Notes: a model not told the origin generated them from the letters alone. A DNA stretch of 64,000 nucleotides from Streptomyces sp. NBC_00239 (GCF_036194065.1 NZ_CP108097.1:1-64000), one strand, 5' to 3'. Shown: positions 41,541-50,183, numbered from the stretch's first letter. Numbers and translations: made by a program.

Positions 41541-43304
41541 TCAGTCCTTGATTTCGCATATGGTGGCGCCGGAGGTGAGGGGGTCGCCGACTTTGGCGGC
41601 GAGTCCGGTGATGGTTCCGGTGCGGTGGGCGTTGAGGGGTTGTTCCATTTTCATGGCTTCGAGGACGACGACGAGGTCGCCTTCTTCGACGTGTTGGCCT
41701 TCTTCGACGGCGACCTTGACGATGGTTCCCTGCATCGGGGAGGCGAGGGTGTCGCCGGATGCGGCGGGGCCGGACTTCTTGGCGGCGCGGCGTTTGGGCT
41801 TGGCGCCGCCGGCGGCGGCGGTGCGGGCGAGTGTCATGCCGAGGGAGGACGGCAGGGACACTTCCAGGCGTTTGCCGCCGACCTCGACGACGACGGTCTC
41901 GCGGCCCGGTTCGTCGTCCGTGTCGTCGGTGGCGGGGGTGGTGAAGGCGGGGATGGTGTTGACGAACTCGGTCTCGATCCACCGGGTGTGGACCGTGAAC
42001 GGGTTCTCGCCTTCGGGGCGGAAGGCGGGGTCGGCCACGACGGCCTGGTGGAAGGGGATGGCGGTGGCCATTCCCTCGACCTTGAACTCGGCCAGCGCGC
42101 GGGCGGCCCGCTGGAGGGCCTGCTCGCGGGTGGCACCGGTGACGATCAGTTTGGCGAGGAGTGAGTCCCAGGCGGGGCCGATGACGGATCCGGTTTCGAC
42201 GCCGGCGTCGAGGCGGACGCCGGGGCCGGTGGGGGCCTGGAAGAGGGTGACGGTGCCGGGGGCGGGCAGGAAGCCGCGGCCGGGGTCTTCGCCGTTGATG
42301 CGGAACTCGAAGGAGTGGCCGCGCAGGACGGGGTCGCCGTAGCCGAGTTCCTCGCCGTCGGCGATGCGGAACATCTCCCGCACGAGGTCGATGCCGGTGA
42401 CTTCCTCGGTGACGGGGTGTTCGACCTGGAGGCGGGTGTTGACCTCGAGGAAGGAGATGGTGCCGTCGGTGCCGACGAGGAACTCGACGGTGCCCGCGCC
42501 GACGTATCCGGCTTCCTTCAAGATGGCCTTGGACGCCGCGTACAGCTCGGCGTTCTGCTCCGGGGTCAGGAACGGCGCCGGGGCCTCCTCCACCAGCTTT
42601 TGGTGGCGGCGCTGGAGGGAGCAGTCGCGGGTGGAGACGACGACGACGTTGCCGTGGGTGTCGGCCAGGCACTGCGTCTCGACGTGGCGGGGCTTGTCGA
42701 GGTAGCGCTCGACGAAGCATTCGCCGCGGCCGAACGCGGCGACGGCTTCGCGGACGGCGGAGTCGTAGAGTTCGGGGACTTCTTCCAGGGTGCGGGCGAC
42801 CTTCAGGCCGCGGCCGCCGCCTCCGAACGCGGCTTTGATCGCGATCGGGAGGCCGTGTTCTTTGGCGAACGCGACGACTTCGTCGGCCCCGGAGACGGGG
42901 TCGGGGGTGCCGGCGACCAGGGGTGCGCCGGCGCGCTGGGCGATGTGACGGGCGGCGACCTTGTCGCCGAGGTCGCGGATGGCCTGCGGGGGCGGGCCGA
43001 TCCAGGTCAGGCCGGCGTCGATGACGGCCTGCGCGAACTCGGCGTTCTCCGACAGGAATCCGTAACCGGGGTGGACGGCATCCGCGCCGGCGTCCGCCGC
43101 GGCCTGCAGGACCTTGGACATGTCCAGATAGCTGGTCGCGGGAGTGTCACCGCCCAGGGCGAATGCCTCGTCTGCCGCGCGGACATGCAGAGCGTCACGG
43201 TCCGGGTCTGCGTAGACGGCTACGCTCGCGATCCCGGCATCCCGGCAGGCCCGGGCAACGCGGACAGCGATTTCGCCTCGATTGGCGATGAGCACCTTGC
43301 GCAC
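41541..43304 (-). CDS. Acyl-CoA carboxylase alpha subunit (biotin carboxylase + BCCP)
   Basis: 587 residues. ATP-grasp biotin carboxylase (1-450) with [30 protein letters not shown] and [19 protein letters not shown] domain at the C-terminus with biotinyl Lys in EAMKMEQ. Jadomycin counterpart: JadJ. With the beta and epsilon subunits at 28154-29972 it forms a complete cluster-borne carboxylase for malonyl-CoA supply. Upstream region (43376-43455) has two SARP-like repeats. Confidence 0.95.
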   Translation of the reverse strand: MRKVLIANRGEIAVRVARACRDAGIASVAVYADPDRDALHVRAADEAFALGGDTPATSYLDMSKVLQAAADAGADAVHPGYGFLSENAEFAQAVIDAGLTWIGPPPQAIRDLGDKVAARHIAQRAGAPLVAGTPDPVSGADEVVAFAKEHGLPIAIKAAFGGGGRGLKVARTLEEVPELYDSAVREAVAAFGRGECFVERYLDKPRHVETQCLADTHGNVVVVSTRDCSLQRRHQKLVEEAPAPFLTPEQNAELYAASKAILKEAGYVGAGTVEFLVGTDGTISFLEVNTRLQVEHPVTEEVTGIDLVREMFRIADGEELGYGDPVLRGHSFEFRINGEDPGRGFLPAPGTVTLFQAPTGPGVRLDAGVETGSVIGPAWDSLLAKLIVTGATREQALQRAARALAEFKVEGMATAIPFHQAVVADPAFRPEGENPFTVHTRWIETEFVNTIPAFTTPATDDTDDEPGRETVVVEVGGKRLEVSLPSSLGMTLARTAAAGGAKPKRRAAKKSGPAASGDTLASPMQGTIVKVAVEEGQHVEEGDLVVVLEAMKMEQPLNAHRTGTITGLAAKVGDPLTSGATICEIKD

Positions 43305-43548
43305 GTGAACCTCTCCCCCATGACTCTCGGAGTCACCAGAGTGTTCGGTTCACCTGCATATGTTCAACAGAGCCGGTTTCAGGAGTCCGTCAGAATTCCC
43401 AGACAGCCGCCAGCACTGTGGGCGGAACTGAAGGAACAGGTCAGGAATTCGTCAACCGGCCGACATCCGGGTAAAACGTCCCCACCATGGCGGGTGCGCC
43501 GGCAGCCGATACCGTCACACCCGCCCCGAGGATGCGTACATGGTGAAT
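43305..43548 (-). promoter_or_regulatory. Carboxylase promoter region with two SARP-like boxes
   Basis: GTTTCAG/CCGTCAG at 43376 and 43387, and AGGTCAG/TCGTCAA at 43438 and 43449, are each 11 bp apart. They lie 72-151 bp upstream of the carboxylase start. No gene in the stretch. Confidence 0.5.
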
Positions 43549-44478
43549 TCAGGCCGCGCGGACCGTGTCCTCGTACCAGGACCTGGTCCAGGCGAAATCC
43601 TCCTCGAATCCGGGGCCGGGCTCCTCGCCCAGATCCGTCCACAGCGGGGAGCTGTCGAACCAGTGGTCGGTGGTCATCATGTCCAGGCCGTGCGCGGACT
43701 TGCCGCGGGCGGCGAGCAGGGCGCGCGCCTGCGGCTCCGTCAGCTGCCGCCGGGGACGCGGCAGGTCCGCGCACTCGGCGACCGCGCGCAGCAGCCGGGC
43801 GGCGCTCACCGGCTCCGGGTGGGCCGCGTGGTAGACCTGCGCGGTCAGGTCGGCGGCCGGCGCGAAGGCCACCCCGAGCAGCAGGCGGGCCAGTTCGGGC
43901 GCGGAGGCGACGGACAGCAGGGCGTCGCCGCGCGCCAGGTCGCCGCGCAGGTTGCGCAGCAGCCCGGCGAGTCCCGGCACCACCCAGACGTCGCCCTTGC
44001 CGTACACCAGGTGGGGGCGGAGCACGATGCCGCCGGCGGCCAGGACGGCGTCCTCGGCGGCGGCGCGGGTCTGCGAGGTCGGCGATCCCGGGCGCCTGGT
44101 GAGGCCTTCGGGACGGGCTCCGGTGAAGGTGCCGCGGCCGTACACGGACGCCGTGCTCAGGTAGACGATGCGGGACACCCCGGCGCGGCGGGCCTCGGCG
44201 ACGAGCGCTTCGGTGCCGCGGGCGTTGACGGCCTCGTTGGCCTCGGGGGTGCCGCCGATCTGCGAGGCGCAGTGGATCAGTACGTCCACTCCCTCGCAGG
44301 CGCCGCGCAGGGTGTGCGGGTCGGCGAGGTCGGCGGTGACGGTGCGGGCGGCGGACCGGGGTAGGGCCAGCGGCCGGCGGTGGGACATCAGGGTCAGGGC
44401 GGTGGTCCGGTGGGCGGCGGCCCGGGCGACGTGGCTGCCGACGAATCCGGAGGCTCCGGTGATCATGGTGGTGAGCAC
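43549..44478 (-). CDS. NAD-dependent epimerase/dehydratase (SDR extended)
   Basis: 309 residues. GASGFVGS near 8-15, an STASVYG block with YxxxK-type context near 105-111, and a Rossmann fold typical of extended SDRs. GTG start at 44476-44478, 8 bp after AGGAG; the ATG at 44464-44466 is an alternative. Directly follows the AfsA-like gene, so it may act on the butyrolactone/butenolide signal (JadW2 position). A tailoring role is the alternative. Confidence 0.8.
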   Translation of the reverse strand: MLTTMITGASGFVGSHVARAAAHRTTALTLMSHRRPLALPRSAARTVTADLADPHTLRGACEGVDVLIHCASQIGGTPEANEAVNARGTEALVAEARRAGVSRIVYLSTASVYGRGTFTGARPEGLTRRPGSPTSQTRAAAEDAVLAAGGIVLRPHLVYGKGDVWVVPGLAGLLRNLRGDLARGDALLSVASAPELARLLLGVAFAPAADLTAQVYHAAHPEPVSAARLLRAVAECADLPRPRRQLTEPQARALLAARGKSAHGLDMMTTDHWFDSSPLWTDLGEEPGPGFEEDFAWTRSWYEDTVRAA

Positions 44479-44503
44479 GCAACACGCTCCTGGTCCGGGG
44501 AGG

Positions 44504-45529
44504 TCAGCGGGTACGGGGGCGGAGCACGAGATCGGCGGCGAACACCGCTCGGTCCTCCTGGAATCCGCACACCTGGACGAGGGTGTCGCCGACGGCGTCG
44601 GGCAGGCCGGGCATGGCCTGGATCCGGCAGGGCGCGTCGAGTTCGGCGTACCGGGCGAAGGTGCTGTCCAGGCTGATGACCAGGGCGTCCGGCATCCCGG
44701 TGGAGGCGTGGGCGGCCTGCCGGGCGGCCTCCAGGAGCATCATGCCGGGGACGTGGTCCACCGGGTGGTCGAAGAAGATCGGGTGGCTGGTGTCGACGTG
44801 CAGGAGCCAGCTGTGGTCGTCCGCGCCGGCGTTCGTGTCCGGGGTGAGGACCACGTGCCCGGCGTCCGTACGGCCGACCAGCGCGGGGTCGATGGGCCGG
44901 CCGGCGGCCCGGGCGACGGCGGTGGGACGGTCGCCGCGCAGCCGTCGGTGGACGGCCGGGCTGGTGCAGCTGAAGGCGGCGCCGGCCGTGGCCAGGGCGA
45001 CGCCGTCGACGAGGGCGGTGACGTCGTAGCGCATGCTCGCGAGGTTCTTGCCGCGGCGCACGACCTCGCTGCACACGGTGCGCAGTTCGAGTTCGGTGGG
45101 GGCGGGGCCGGCGACCAGCAGGTCCGGGGTGGTGGCGAAGGACATGTCCCACATCAGGAACTGGTGGCCGAAGGCGACGCCGAACTCCGCGTGGGAGAGC
45201 AGGGATCCGATCTGGCGGACCGACTCGATGAGCAGCATCGGGTCCTGGTAGCCGTCGGCCTGCGAGAAGAGCGAGTGGCCGCGGGGCCACTGGGCCCGTA
45301 CGACGAAGGACTCGGGGTGTCCGGCGGGGCCGGTGGGGGCCGCTTCCCAGCCGGTGAGCAGGACTTCGGAGACCGCGGCACGGTGTACGTACTCGCGGGG
45401 AACGGTGCTGGTCAGGCCGGCCGGCGCCCTGCCGGCGAAGGCCGGGGCTAAGCCGAACGGGGCGGTCAACACGCTGGTGCTGAAGCTGCTGCTGGTACTG
45501 CGGTGCGGTGCAGAGGCAGAAGACGGCAT
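44504..45529 (-). CDS. AfsA-family signalling-molecule synthase
   Basis: 341 residues. Two AfsA hot-dog repeats: EVLLTGWEAAPTG... near 54-66 with FGHQFLMWDMSF near 121-132, and FDHPVDHVPGMMLLEAARQAAH near 234-255. The N-terminal ~20 residues are Ser-rich. AfsA proteins condense a beta-keto acyl chain with dihydroxyacetone phosphate to make gamma-butyrolactones/butenolides (cf. ScbA, JadW1). An ARE-like operator (45621-45643) lies just upstream, so it is likely repressed by one of the TetR proteins here. Confidence 0.92.
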   Translation of the reverse strand: MPSSASAPHRSTSSSFSTSVLTAPFGLAPAFAGRAPAGLTSTVPREYVHRAAVSEVLLTGWEAAPTGPAGHPESFVVRAQWPRGHSLFSQADGYQDPMLLIESVRQIGSLLSHAEFGVAFGHQFLMWDMSFATTPDLLVAGPAPTELELRTVCSEVVRRGKNLASMRYDVTALVDGVALATAGAAFSCTSPAVHRRLRGDRPTAVARAAGRPIDPALVGRTDAGHVVLTPDTNAGADDHSWLLHVDTSHPIFFDHPVDHVPGMMLLEAARQAAHASTGMPDALVISLDSTFARYAELDAPCRIQAMPGLPDAVGDTLVQVCGFQEDRAVFAADLVLRPRTR

Positions 45530-45620
45530 GCGTGGACTCCTGAATCCGAACTGGGCAGGGGTGAGCACGCCGTACGCCTGCAGCCACCCCCCGTGGCAGA
45601 CGAACTGTTGCAGGCCCCAA

Positions 45621-45643
45621 GATACAGACATGTCGGTTCGGTA
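45621..45643. promoter_or_regulatory. ARE-like operator 1 (AfsA-like gene)
   Basis: GATACAGACATGTCGGTTCG followed by GTA is an imperfect inverted repeat similar to autoregulatory elements of gamma-butyrolactone receptors. It is 92 bp upstream of the AfsA-like ATG. Confidence 0.6.
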
Positions 45644-45819
45644 ACTCAAGTAAAGGTTTGGTCTAGGAGCCCAACGGCCCTCCGCGCGGACGCCGGTGGT
45701 GCCCGATCTCTCGGCGGGCCGCGCGGCGCGCTGAGGTCGGACCCCTCCGGACACGTCCTGACGTGCACTGTCTGTGGATCAGGGGGTTTAGGGCGGTCCA
45801 CGGGTGCTCCTTCCGCCAA

Positions 45820-45843
45820 AACATACAACCCTGCCTGTTAACT
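45820..45843. promoter_or_regulatory. ARE-like operator 2
   Basis: ACATACAACCCTGCCTGTTA matches the ACATACAA...TGTT pattern of ARE sites; the core TACAACCCTGCCTGTT is repeated at 48491-48506. Upstream of the OmpR regulator. Confidence 0.7.
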
Positions 45844-45990
45844 TCTGATGTACGGAACTCACACTTCAGGGTCCGAGTGCCCCTCCGGAAACCGACACGC
45901 CCTACAACTTGCCTGCAAAATGCGGCAGTTGCTGGCCTCCGCGCGGATCTTGGGTTGCACGCGACGCCACACGCCGACACTTGAGGATGC

Positions 45991-46022
45991 GTTGACAATC
46001 AGACAAGTCTGTTTGCTATCTT
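45991..46022 (+). promoter_or_regulatory. ARE-like operator 3 within TTGACA promoter of OmpR regulator
   Basis: TTGACA (45993-45998) as a -35 box, then AATCAGACAAGTCTGTTTGC as an ARE palindrome in the spacer, then TATCTT as a -10. A repressor bound here would block the polymerase directly. The near-twin is at 48627-48656. Confidence 0.75.
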
Positions 46023-46081
46023 CCAACAAGCGCGAGCATTTCGCAGTCCGTGATGCCACGCCCGTGCCTCAGGAGGAGCAG

Positions 46082-46867
46082 ATGAACCGGCAGGCCGTAG
46101 ATCTACTCGAACCCCGGACCGAGCGGTACCGCCCCCTCATCCCGCAGCCCCAGTCCGCGTCCCTGCGCACCCCTCCCCCGCCGGTACCCGCCGGGGACCG
46201 CGAGGTGTTACGGGTGCTGGTCGTCGAACCGGAGCCGCGGGCCGCCGAAGCCCTGGTCCAGGGGCTGTTGCGGCAGGGACACCTGGCCGAGAGCGTGGCC
46301 ACGGGTGGAAAGGCGCTCCAGACCCACCACCAGGCCGATCTCATCCTGCTCGACCTCGACCTGCCGGATCTGGACGGGCTGGAGGTCTGCCGCGGCATCC
46401 GCGCGGTGAGCAGCACGCCCGTCATCGCCGTCACCGCGCGCGGCAGCGAGCTCGACCGGGTGCTGGGCCTGCAGGCCGGCGCGGACGACTACATGGTCAA
46501 GCCGTACGGATTCCGTGAACTCCTGGCCCGCATCGAGGCCGTGATGCGCCGGGCCAGGCCCCGGCAGGCCGCGGCCCGCACCATCGAGCACGGCCCGCTC
46601 GTCATCGACGCCACCACCCGGGAGACCACCCTGCACGGCAGGCCGGTGGACCTCACCCGCAAGGAGTTCGACCTGCTGCACCTGCTGGCCTCGCAGCCCG
46701 GCGCGGTCATCTCCCGGCGCCAGCTGATGACCCAAGTCTGGGATGATGCCTGGTCGCACCGTGGCCGCACCATCGACACGCACGTCAGCAGCCTGCGGGG
46801 GAAGCTCGGTTCGAGCAGCTGGATCATCACCGTTCGCGGGGTGGGCTTCCGCCTCGGACACGCCTGA
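46082..46867 (+). CDS. Atypical OmpR-type response regulator (JadR1-like)
   Basis: 261 residues. Receiver domain ~43-160 and winged helix ~165-258 (RKEFDLLHLLASQPGAVISR). The acidic pocket, usually two Asp after the first strand, is Glu49-Pro50-Glu51 (VLVVEPEPRA), while the phospho-Asp equivalent Asp91 and Lys140 remain. Such atypical receivers, as in JadR1, are thought to be controlled by ligand not phosphate. A ~40-residue N-terminal extension precedes the receiver. Codon 43 is TTA (46208-46210), making translation bldA-dependent. AGGAGGAG lies just before ATG. Confidence 0.9.
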   Translation: MNRQAVDLLEPRTERYRPLIPQPQSASLRTPPPPVPAGDREVLRVLVVEPEPRAAEALVQGLLRQGHLAESVATGGKALQTHHQADLILLDLDLPDLDGLEVCRGIRAVSSTPVIAVTARGSELDRVLGLQAGADDYMVKPYGFRELLARIEAVMRRARPRQAAARTIEHGPLVIDATTRETTLHGRPVDLTRKEFDLLHLLASQPGAVISRRQLMTQVWDDAWSHRGRTIDTHVSSLRGKLGSSSWIITVRGVGFRLGHA

Positions 46868-46953
46868 GGAATCCGGGGTTCCGACCGAGTTTCACGGAAT
46901 CCGCCCTCCGGGTCCCTGTCCTCCGGGTACTGACGTCGCGTATACCTGGCCAT

Positions 46954-46977
46954 AGGATGCAGACAGGTCGGTTCGAT
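46954..46977. promoter_or_regulatory. ARE-like operator 4 (TetR gene at 47001)
   Basis: GATGCAGACAGGTCGGTTCG, close to site 1, 24 bp before the TetR start; suited to autorepression. Confidence 0.6.
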
Positions 46978-47000
46978 TTGGGCGATTGCAAGGACTCGGG

Positions 47001-47642
47001 ATGGCACAACAGGAACGCGGAACACGCTCACGGCGCTCGATTCTCGAAGCCGCCGCGCACGTGTTCGATCTGCGCGGCTACGACGCCGCGAGCACCAACG
47101 AGATCCTCGCGAGCACCGGCCTGACCAGAGGCGCGCTCTACCACCACTTCCCGTCCAAGGAAGCGATCGCGGTGGCCCTGGTCGCCGCGCACAGCGAGGC
47201 CCTGGTCATCCCCGAACAGCAGGTCAAGCTCCAGGCCATCATCGACCTGACCATGGCCTTCGCCTTCCGCCTGCAGCGCGACCCGGTGCTGCGCGCCAGC
47301 GTCCGGCTCGCGGTGGAGCAGACCTCCTTCCCGCGGCCGACGACCACTCCGTACGAGCAGTCCAGCGCGGCCATCCACGGCCTGCTGAAGCGGGCCCAGG
47401 AGCAGGGCGAGATCCTGCCGGGCGTGGACCTCGACGCCGCGACCTCCGTGATCGTGGGCTCGTTCACCGGCATGCAGGTGATGTCCCAGGTCTACACGAA
47501 CCGCCAGGACCTGCCCGAACGCATCAGCATGCTGTGGCGGTTCCTGCTGCCCGGGCTCACCAGCCCGGGGATGATCGGCCACCTGCGGGTCGCACCGCCC
47601 CCGGCGCCGCCGGAGGACGAGCAGCCGGTCACGCCGTTCTGA
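47001..47642 (+). CDS. TetR regulator, gamma-butyrolactone-receptor-like
   Basis: 213 residues. N-terminal helix-turn-helix: RRSILEAAAHVFDLRGYDAAST then TGLTRGALYHHFPSKEAIA, the signature of ArpA/ScbR-type receptors. The C-terminal domain has RDPVLRASVRLAVEQTSFP near 100-118 as in that family, and a Pro-rich tail. ARE site 4 directly upstream. Probably a receptor or pseudo-receptor of the AfsA-derived signal or of pathway intermediates (cf. JadR2/JadR3). Confidence 0.9.
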   Translation: MAQQERGTRSRRSILEAAAHVFDLRGYDAASTNEILASTGLTRGALYHHFPSKEAIAVALVAAHSEALVIPEQQVKLQAIIDLTMAFAFRLQRDPVLRASVRLAVEQTSFPRPTTTPYEQSSAAIHGLLKRAQEQGEILPGVDLDAATSVIVGSFTGMQVMSQVYTNRQDLPERISMLWRFLLPGLTSPGMIGHLRVAPPPAPPEDEQPVTPF

Positions 47643-47751
47643 CCCGGACGCCTGCCGTCCGCGCGGGGGCGGGCGTGGGTGTGCGTGTGCGCGAGGGTGC
47701 GGGCGAGGGCCCGGGGCCGGCTGCCGGTGGCGGTGGCGGCCCGGGCGGCGC

Positions 47752-48408
47752 TCAGTTCTGGTCGGCGGCCGCGAACAGCGGGCGCAGCGTGTCCCAGATC
47801 CGCCCGGTCGTCTTGGGGTCCCACCAGGTGCTGTCGGTGTAGCCCAGCGACTCCAGGCCCGCCGTCACCACCACGGCCAGATCGGCCAGATCAGCGAGAT
47901 CGGCCGGCTCGGCCAGCTCCCCGATCTCCCGGTGGGCGCCGATCTCGCCGAGGTCGGAGAGTTCCCCGAGGTCGGAGAGGCCCGCCAGGTCCGCCGGCTC
48001 CGCGGCGCCCGGCGCGCCCTGGGTGACCCGGTCGTGCACCAGCGCCAGCAGCTCGTCACGCAGCCGCGGCGGCCCGTCGGTGCCGTCGGGTCCCACCTGC
48101 ATACCCGCCCGGACCAGGTACTCCTCGCGCATGGCCGCGCCCAGGGCGATGCTGAACCGGGCCGGGGCCTCGGCGCCCGCACCGGCGAACGCCTGCTCCG
48201 CGAGGACCGCCGTACGGGCCTGCGCCTGCGCGTACACCTCCGCCATCAGCTCGGCGGTGGAGGAGAAGTGGTGGTAGAGCGCGCCCCGGCTCACTCCGGC
48301 CCGGCGACAGATGTTCACGAGCCCGGCATCGGCGAACCGGCCGTTCGCGATGAGTTCCGCCGCGGCACGGACAAGAGCCTGGCGCGTCTGATCGGACCGC
48401 TTCTGCAT
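47752..48408 (-). CDS. Second TetR regulator (receptor-like) with internal repeat expansion
   Basis: 218 residues. Helix-turn-helix with RAGVSRGALYHHFSSTAELM near 38-57. Around residues 130-175 lies a run of ADLAGLSDLGELSDLGE-type repeats, encoded by GATCTCGCCGAGGTCGGAGA-like DNA (47878-47995), inside what should be the ligand domain. The C-terminus (TTGRIWDTLRPLF) is normal. ARE site 5 is upstream. It may be a pseudo-receptor with altered ligand response. Confidence 0.87.
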   Translation of the reverse strand: MQKRSDQTRQALVRAAAELIANGRFADAGLVNICRRAGVSRGALYHHFSSTAELMAEVYAQAQARTAVLAEQAFAGAGAEAPARFSIALGAAMREEYLVRAGMQVGPDGTDGPPRLRDELLALVHDRVTQGAPGAAEPADLAGLSDLGELSDLGEIGAHREIGELAEPADLADLADLAVVVTAGLESLGYTDSTWWDPKTTGRIWDTLRPLFAAADQN

Positions 48409-48486
48409 CAGGCTGCACCTGTCCTTCTTCTCCTGGGGCACACAAAAGGGAAGGAACGCCGGTACGGCAGTCCTCATCCAAGTGGA

Positions 48487-48510
48487 ATCGTACAACCCTG
48501 CCTGTTTCTC
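48487..48510. promoter_or_regulatory. ARE-like operator 5
   Basis: TCGTACAACCCTGCCTGTTT shares TACAACCCTGCCTGTT with site 2. It is 79 bp from the second TetR start, and also upstream of the kinase. Confidence 0.7.
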
Positions 48511-48624
48511 TCAACACCCCCCGTCGGACAGACTTTCACCTTCCGGCTGCGCAAATGGGCAACTTTCCGCCGTAGCACCCACTTTGGCAGGTCGATCTGC
48601 ACAACTCGCGGCGCTCAAGCCTTC

Positions 48625-48656
48625 CTTGACAATCAGACAGGTCTGTTTGTTATGTT
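48625..48656 (+). promoter_or_regulatory. ARE-like operator 6 within TTGACA promoter of histidine kinase
   Basis: TTGACA (48627-48632), AATCAGACAGGTCTGTTTGT, then TATGTT. Nearly identical in layout and sequence to the promoter at 45993-46022. Confidence 0.75.
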
Positions 48657-48696
48657 CGGCGACGTCGTCAGCGGCACCGACGTTGAGGAGATCCGG

Positions 48697-49848
48697 ATGA
48701 ACAGCGCGACCGCCACCGTGGTGGCGAGCGGCTTCAGTGAGGCCCTGAACGAGGGGCTGTTGCGGGCCGCGACCCGGCTGCACCGGCCGCGCACCGCCGC
48801 CGCGGCCGCCGCCCGGCGCGCCCCGGCCCTGCCCGGCGAGCGCGAGGCGGCCGCCACCGGCCCGGTGCTCTGGGCCTGGGAGAGCGAGGCCATCCTGGAG
48901 CGGTTCGCCGAACGGCTGCCGTCGGTGCTGCTCCCGGCCGAGGCCGAGGCGCCCGGGGTGCGCGCGGCCCTGGAGTCCTTCGCCCGTACGGTCCTCCTGC
49001 GCGCGGGCGGCGCACCCGACGGGGCAGCGGCAGACGGGGCGGCGGCCGACGGGGCCGCGCCCGCGCCCGCCGCGGCCCCGCACCAGCTGGTCGCCGCCGC
49101 CTCCCTGCTCTTCGAGTGCGGGCTGCTGCACGTCCTGGAGTACGGCATCGCCCACAACAGCACCGGGCTGCTGCGGGCGGTGGCCGTCGTCCAGCACCTG
49201 AGCGAGGCCATGCGGGGTGCGGGCGAGGGATTCTGGCAGGGCGACGGCGGCCGCGGCGACTGCCGCCGGCTCGCCCGGCAGCTGCACGACGAACTCGGCG
49301 GCGCGCTCGCCACCGCCCGCCGCAGTGTCGCGCTGGCCGGCGCCGACGGCGTGGACGGCGCCGCCCGCACCGCGCACCTGGCCGATGCCCGCAAGGCGCT
49401 GGACGAGGCGGCCGAGGAGAACCGGGCGCTCGTCGACGGCCTGCGCAGGCGCTCCCAGCTGCCGCCGCTGGGCGAGGCCCTCTACGCCTTCCTCGCCGGG
49501 GCGCGGCCGGCCGCGCAGGTGAGCGTACGGATCGCCGGGGACGAGCGGGCCGCGCCCGAGCGCTACCGGCAGGAGGTCTTCCTCGTCCTGCGCGAGGCGC
49601 TGCGCAACTGCTTCGCGCACTCCGGGGCGGAACGCGTCGAGGTCTCGGTGCGCACCACCCGGCGCTGGCTGTACGCGAAGGTGGAGGACGACGGCGCCGG
49701 GCTGCCCGACGGCGGCGGCACCCGCGGCCGGGGCCTGCAGTCGATGACGGACCGCATCGAGGACCTGGGCGGCCGGCTGCGCGTCTCCTCCGGCGCCGGG
49801 TCCGGCACCTGCGTGGAGATACACCTGCCGCTGGGCCCGCGCGGCTGA
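48697..49848 (+). CDS. Soluble NarL-type histidine kinase
   Basis: 383 residues. No membrane span. Residues 1-180 are Ala-rich and of unknown fold. HisKA_3 dimerisation domain near 187-260 with LARQLHDELGG (His197) and an ATPase domain from ~290: REALRNCFAHS (N box), VEDDGAGLP (G1), GRGLQSMTDR (G2). All catalytic parts are present. No NarL-type response regulator lies nearby; the only receiver protein is the atypical OmpR regulator under a twin promoter. ATG 48697 preceded by GAGGAG. Confidence 0.88.
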   Translation: MNSATATVVASGFSEALNEGLLRAATRLHRPRTAAAAAARRAPALPGEREAAATGPVLWAWESEAILERFAERLPSVLLPAEAEAPGVRAALESFARTVLLRAGGAPDGAAADGAAADGAAPAPAAAPHQLVAAASLLFECGLLHVLEYGIAHNSTGLLRAVAVVQHLSEAMRGAGEGFWQGDGGRGDCRRLARQLHDELGGALATARRSVALAGADGVDGAARTAHLADARKALDEAAEENRALVDGLRRRSQLPPLGEALYAFLAGARPAAQVSVRIAGDERAAPERYRQEVFLVLREALRNCFAHSGAERVEVSVRTTRRWLYAKVEDDGAGLPDGGGTRGRGLQSMTDRIEDLGGRLRVSSGAGSGTCVEIHLPLGPRG

Positions 49849-49849
49849 C

Positions 49850-49889
49850 GGCCGCCCGGACCGGCGGTCGGTCACCGGTCCGGGCGGCC
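49850..49889. terminator. Strong terminator hairpin
   Basis: GGCCGCCCGGACCGG (49850-49864) pairs perfectly with CCGGTCCGGGCGGCC (49875-49889), 10-nt loop, directly after the kinase stop. It marks the right end of the polyketide regulatory arm. Confidence 0.88.
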
Positions 49890-49988
49890 CTTCGGTCCCG
49901 GGCCCACAGGCCCGTGGGCCCGAGCTCTGCTGCCGGCGGCCACTGCGCGCGGGGTGCGGGGTGCGGCGGCTGCGGCTGCGGCCCGTGG

Positions 49989-50183
49989 TCAGTTGCCGGC
50001 GAGGGTGTGGGCGACCAGGGCGGTGGCGTGGCCGTGCCCGATGCCGAAGTCGGCCTTGAGCCAGTTGACGAGCTCCATGTGCTTCTTCAGGGGGGACTGG
50101 CGGATCATCTCCTGCCACTCCTCGATGGGGCGGCCGTACTTCTTCTCGATGGAGGGGAAGTAGCTGGTCGGGGTGCCGGACAT
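49989..50183 (-). CDS. DUF4287 small protein
   Basis: 64 residues: FPSIEKKYGRPIEEWQEMIR, then MELVNWLKADFGIGHGHATALVAH, the full DUF4287 pattern. Function unknown; often linked to stress or DNA-modification genes. ATG at 50181-50183. Upstream neighbour on the same strand is the DUF998 gene. Confidence 0.88.
   Translation of the reverse strand: MSGTPTSYFPSIEKKYGRPIEEWQEMIRQSPLKKHMELVNWLKADFGIGHGHATALVAHTLAGN

Larger units (their letters stand above)
45530..46081. other. Regulatory intergenic region with three ARE-like sites
   Basis: 552 bp between the divergent AfsA-like gene and the OmpR regulator, with ARE-like sites at 45621-45643, 45820-45843 and 45995-46019. The last site overlaps a TTGACA promoter. 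Otherwise no gene. Confidence 0.75.
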
